Assembly: GCF_029872155.1 (NCBI RefSeq)
Contig: NZ_JARXLA010000005.1
Span: forward strand, 1-64,000
DNA length: 64,000 bases
Source of the DNA: Hyphomicrobium sp. D-2
Lineage (GTDB): Bacteria > Pseudomonadota > Alphaproteobacteria > Rhizobiales > Hyphomicrobiaceae
Direction of reading: 5' to 3'
Part shown: positions 59,031 to 64,000 of the stretch, in pieces
Position numbering within the stretch: position 1 is the first letter of the stretch
Layout of the letters: every line of letters begins with the position of its first letter
Translations under genes and position numbers: made by a program
Notes under the pieces: generated by a model
What the model was told of the DNA's origin: nothing
What the model saw: the letters and a program-made list of their open reading frames with translations, nothing else
Database searches by the model: none

Positions 59031-59987
59031 ATGCTAGTGACTTTCCGGTTTTCTGTATTTGTGTTCGCACCGTTCCTTGCTGTTTCCGCGCTTGCCGGTC
59101 TCTCCTCAATAGCGCCCTTCGGCGTGCCGCCAGCTATGGCGCAGGCATCGGCCACGCCAGAAAGCGCAGCCTTTGAACAGGCCAAAGAGTTGGGAACGGC
59201 GGACGCCTGGCACGCCTTCATCAACTCATTTTCTAATGGGTTTCACGCCGATCTGGCGCGCGCTTACCTAAAGAAGTTGGGCGACCAGCCGCAGGCAGCG
59301 AATGTTCCGGCAGCTCAAACTGTCCTTCCTTCCGCACAAGCTGTTGCGCTCAAATGTACCGAGCGCAAGGCAATGCGGTCGCTCGACGCCGGGGTGGCGA
59401 CGAAGATCACCTTCATCAACGCGTCCGGGGCGGACCGCCTGCTGAAGTGGATCGACTATGAGGGCAAGCTGCAAGATAACGGCCTGCTGAAAGCGGGCCA
59501 TCAGGTGACGATTGACACCTACCGCACGCACCCTTTTCTGATCGCGACACCGTCGAGGGATTGTCTGCAGATTTTCCTCCCGGGAGACGAACGCGCGACC
59601 GTTGAACTTGGCGCTGATTTGCGGCCCGCGGCCACAACCGCAAACACAAATACATCCGCCCAGCCAACCGCCGCTCGCGTAGCCCAGGCTGTTCCCACAT
59701 CGGCACGGGCGGCTGAACGCAAATGTTCCGAGCGCAGAGGTTTGCGGTCAAAGAACTCTAATGAGGCAACCAAGATCACCTTCATCAACTCTGCCGGTTC
59801 GGATCGCGTTCTGAAGTGGATCGATTTCAACGGCAAACTGCAAGACTACGGGCGGTTGAACGCGGGCCATCAGGTGACGATTGACACCTACCGCACGCAT
59901 CCGTGGGTAATCGAGACTGGCGCCGGAAATTGCATGCAGGTTTTCCTGCCGGCGGCCCAACACGCAACCGTCGAGCTGCGGAAGTAG
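59031..59987 (+). CDS. Secreted protein with two tandem VHL-beta-like domains
   Basis: 318 residues. Signal peptide (VFAPFLAVSALAGLSSIAPF to AMA), a short helical segment EQAKELGTADAWHAFINSFS and ADLARAYLKKLGD (~48-85), then two repeats: residues ~120-190 (KITFINASGADRLLKWIDYE, TIDTYRTHPFLI, IFLPGDE) and ~240-310 (LRSKNSNEATKITFINSAGS, LKWIDFNGKLQDYGRLNAGH, TIDTYRTHPWVIETG, FLPAA). The pattern N-x-S / W-x-D-F-x-G / Y-x-x-HPW-x matches the beta domain of von Hippel-Lindau protein. A GTG at 59037 has better spacing to GGAGG than the ATG at 59031. Function unknown. Confidence 0.82.
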   Translation: MLVTFRFSVFVFAPFLAVSALAGLSSIAPFGVPPAMAQASATPESAAFEQAKELGTADAWHAFINSFSNGFHADLARAYLKKLGDQPQAANVPAAQTVLPSAQAVALKCTERKAMRSLDAGVATKITFINASGADRLLKWIDYEGKLQDNGLLKAGHQVTIDTYRTHPFLIATPSRDCLQIFLPGDERATVELGADLRPAATTANTNTSAQPTAARVAQAVPTSARAAERKCSERRGLRSKNSNEATKITFINSAGSDRVLKWIDFNGKLQDYGRLNAGHQVTIDTYRTHPWVIETGAGNCMQVFLPAAQHATVELRK

Positions 59988-60119
59988 CGCCGGCAGGCTT
60001 GCCACGGTCGTCGCCAACAAGCAGGGCACAGAGTGGTGCCCTGCTGCTCCGATCATCGTCGGTGCAAGCGAATTGCTCTGCATCTCCTCCACATGAGATG
60101 CGGAACTCGCGCGTGTTGG

Positions 60120-62781
<2,662 letters not shown>

Positions 62782-62878
62782 ATTCCGTCCCTTCGCCGGT
62801 GCTAACCGGATCAGGTTCTAAGGGTGCTCGCGCACGATGCGCAATCTCAGCCGGCTACCTCCGGCGCCCCTCGGAACG
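62782..62878 (-). promoter_or_regulatory. TPP riboswitch (THI box)
   Basis: On the minus strand: GGCTGAGATT near the 5' part, then ACCCTTAGAACCTGATCC, GGTTAGCACCGGCGAAGGGA, the conserved cores of the TPP aptamer. The outer stem P1 pairs 62872-62877 with 62782-62787, whose last base touches the DUF2233 ATG (62779-62781). GAAGGGACGG, part of P3'/P1, is the only ribosome-site candidate. Binding of TPP would therefore block translation of the gene directly. Confidence 0.95.
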
Positions 62879-62940
62879 TCTCTAATGTGCGATGTCTCGC
62901 TTGAGGATGCAACCCTTACCCGTGCACCTCTCCACGGTAT

Positions 62941-64000
62941 TTAAGCTGCGTTGCGCGTCGCGGCGGCGGCTTTCACCCAGCCCATGATCTTCTCGCGGGC
63001 CGGTGGCTCTCCCTGACGCAACAGCCGCTGCCCCTCCGTGCTCGCCGCATATTCCAGCACGGCGGCGCAAACCGCGTCATCGTTGGCAGCGGCGATTGTG
63101 TCCGCACAGGTATACCCCGCGCCGGTCAGCAATTGCGCATGGGTGCCGCGCAATCCGGGCACGTCCATCACCAGCTGCGCCTGCTGCTGCCAAAGCACAA
63201 ATGCGTCGGGGCGGATGCCGATGGCCTTCAGCTTTTTCGCCAGTTTTTGTGCGTCGGCTGCGATCAGATCGGCGACGAAAAAGATGTCCACCTTGGCGAG
63301 ACGATCCGCCGTCTTGGGGCCGATTGAAGGACCGGCCGCAACATCATCTGACGGCTTGAGATAAAAGCGCGGCGGTGCAGTTTCGCGCGGTGTGTCGGTG
63401 TTTTCTCCCGTGTGACGCGGCTGCGTATCGTTGGCGGCTGGATGTGCTGTCGCGCCGGAGCCAAACGAGTTGGCGGGCGCTTCAGCGGCTGCGCCAAGGC
63501 TGGCCATGCGCGCAATGAGCGACGAAGGTGCGGCGACGGCCGGAGCAGGATTTGATTGCGTAGACGAGGTGGGCGCCCATGCGGACGCAAGTTCAGGCGT
63601 TGATGTTGTCGAAGCCGCAGGCACTGCCGGAGCAGGCGCCGCCGAAGTTGTGTCCGTCGGAGCAGATTGAGGGCCAGCATCAGTCTTGGTTTGTGGCAGC
63701 GCCGATGGCGGAGCTGAAGTGACTGACGCTTGCGGAGCAGGTTGGTTGGCGACAACCGGCGCTGCCGGCGTCAACTGCAGCGATTCAGCTTTTTGCGCCG
63801 CTGGCGCAGATTGCGTCGGCGCTGCGTTGACGCTGGCGACTGCCGCAGGTGCTGCCGTTGCCACAGACGCCAACCCGACATCGCCGCCAGCTGCTATTCT
63901 GCTCGCGCGCTGTGCTTCCAGCTCCTTCTGGCGCGGCGCTTCCACCTCCACAGCATGCAGATCGCGCACGATGCGGTCATCTTCGGGCAGCGTCGCCTCA
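62941..64000 (-). CDS. DUF4332 / helix-hairpin-helix protein, 5' end off window
   Basis: More than 350 residues visible, open to the right edge. A long Ala/Pro/Thr-rich linker (residues ~35-210) is followed by a C-terminal domain of ~130 residues: GPSIGPKTADRLAKVDIFFV, LIAADAQKLAKKLKAIGIRP, MDVPGLRGTHAQLLTGAGYT, the double helix-hairpin-helix pattern of DUF4332. Possibly DNA-binding or a protein scaffold. The leftward stop at 62941 lies just before the riboswitch. Partial gene; the start is beyond 64000. Confidence 0.8.
   Translation of the reverse strand, partial: EATLPEDDRIVRDLHAVEVEAPRQKELEAQRASRIAAGGDVGLASVATAAPAAVASVNAAPTQSAPAAQKAESLQLTPAAPVVANQPAPQASVTSAPPSALPQTKTDAGPQSAPTDTTSAAPAPAVPAASTTSTPELASAWAPTSSTQSNPAPAVAAPSSLIARMASLGAAAEAPANSFGSGATAHPAANDTQPRHTGENTDTPRETAPPRFYLKPSDDVAAGPSIGPKTADRLAKVDIFFVADLIAADAQKLAKKLKAIGIRPDAFVLWQQQAQLVMDVPGLRGTHAQLLTGAGYTCADTIAAANDDAVCAAVLEYAASTEGQRLLRQGEPPAREKIMGWVKAAAATRNAA

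Overview
The window comes from a GC-rich alphaproteobacterium, most likely of the order Hyphomicrobiales (Rhizobiales). This rests on a PetP/PetR-like MarR-OmpR-histidine kinase triad, the run tolQRAB-pal-cpoB-tilS-ftsH-folP-glmM, a THI-box-controlled thiC, Omp25-type small beta-barrels and dispersed short palindromic repeats. No 16S gene or tRNA was seen, so genus and species cannot be named.

Layout. (1) 1-8223 is not ordinary sequence. It is a heavily degraded, reverse-complement copy of 8269-~17610, with a 45-base spacer at 8224-8268. Every gene of the intact arm has a frameshifted ghost in mirror order. The left arm is about 12% shorter and its errors are mostly small deletions, which points to an unpolished fold-back read joined to a contig end. 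A real hairpin or palindromic end is the alternative. The trustworthy chromosome starts near 8224, inside a truncated YbjN-like gene. (2) 8.2-18 kb: proC, a TetR/COQ9-like regulator, the marR-ompR-HK operon, ilvE, a small membrane protein, a phytoene-desaturase-like oxidoreductase and arfB. (3) 18-36 kb: small secreted proteins, then the cell-envelope cluster tolQ-tolR-tolA-tolB, three tandem 41-43 residue lipoproteins, pal, a second Pal-like TPR-OmpA fusion, cpoB, tilS, ftsH, folP and glmM. (4) 36-45 kb: two outer-membrane barrels, serC, a DUF4139 protein, purA, a GFA-family protein, a 26-residue membrane peptide, a Tat-type deaminase and a GNAT. (5) 45-58 kb: a Tyr/Arg-rich secreted protein, an RND efflux pair, an orphan O-antigen ligase, an Old Yellow Enzyme, a 25-residue peptide gene with an ideal Shine-Dalgarno, two Mug-like DNA glycosylases, a SYLF protein and an ABC-F ATPase. 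(6) 58-64 kb: a secreted protein with two VHL-beta-like domains, then a TPP riboswitch driving a DUF2233 phosphodiester-glycosidase gene and thiC, and a partial DUF4332 gene running off the right edge.

How the genes work together: the central block builds and maintains the envelope. TolQRAB-Pal-CpoB handles constriction and outer-membrane integrity, GlmM makes a peptidoglycan/LPS precursor, FtsH does membrane quality control, and barrels and small lipoproteins surround it. The most unusual items are the triplicated mini-lipoproteins inside tol-pal, a palindromic element inserted in frame in thiC, the riboswitch whose P1 helix abuts a start codon, the tandem VHL-beta protein, and two stand-alone micro-genes of 25 and 26 codons.
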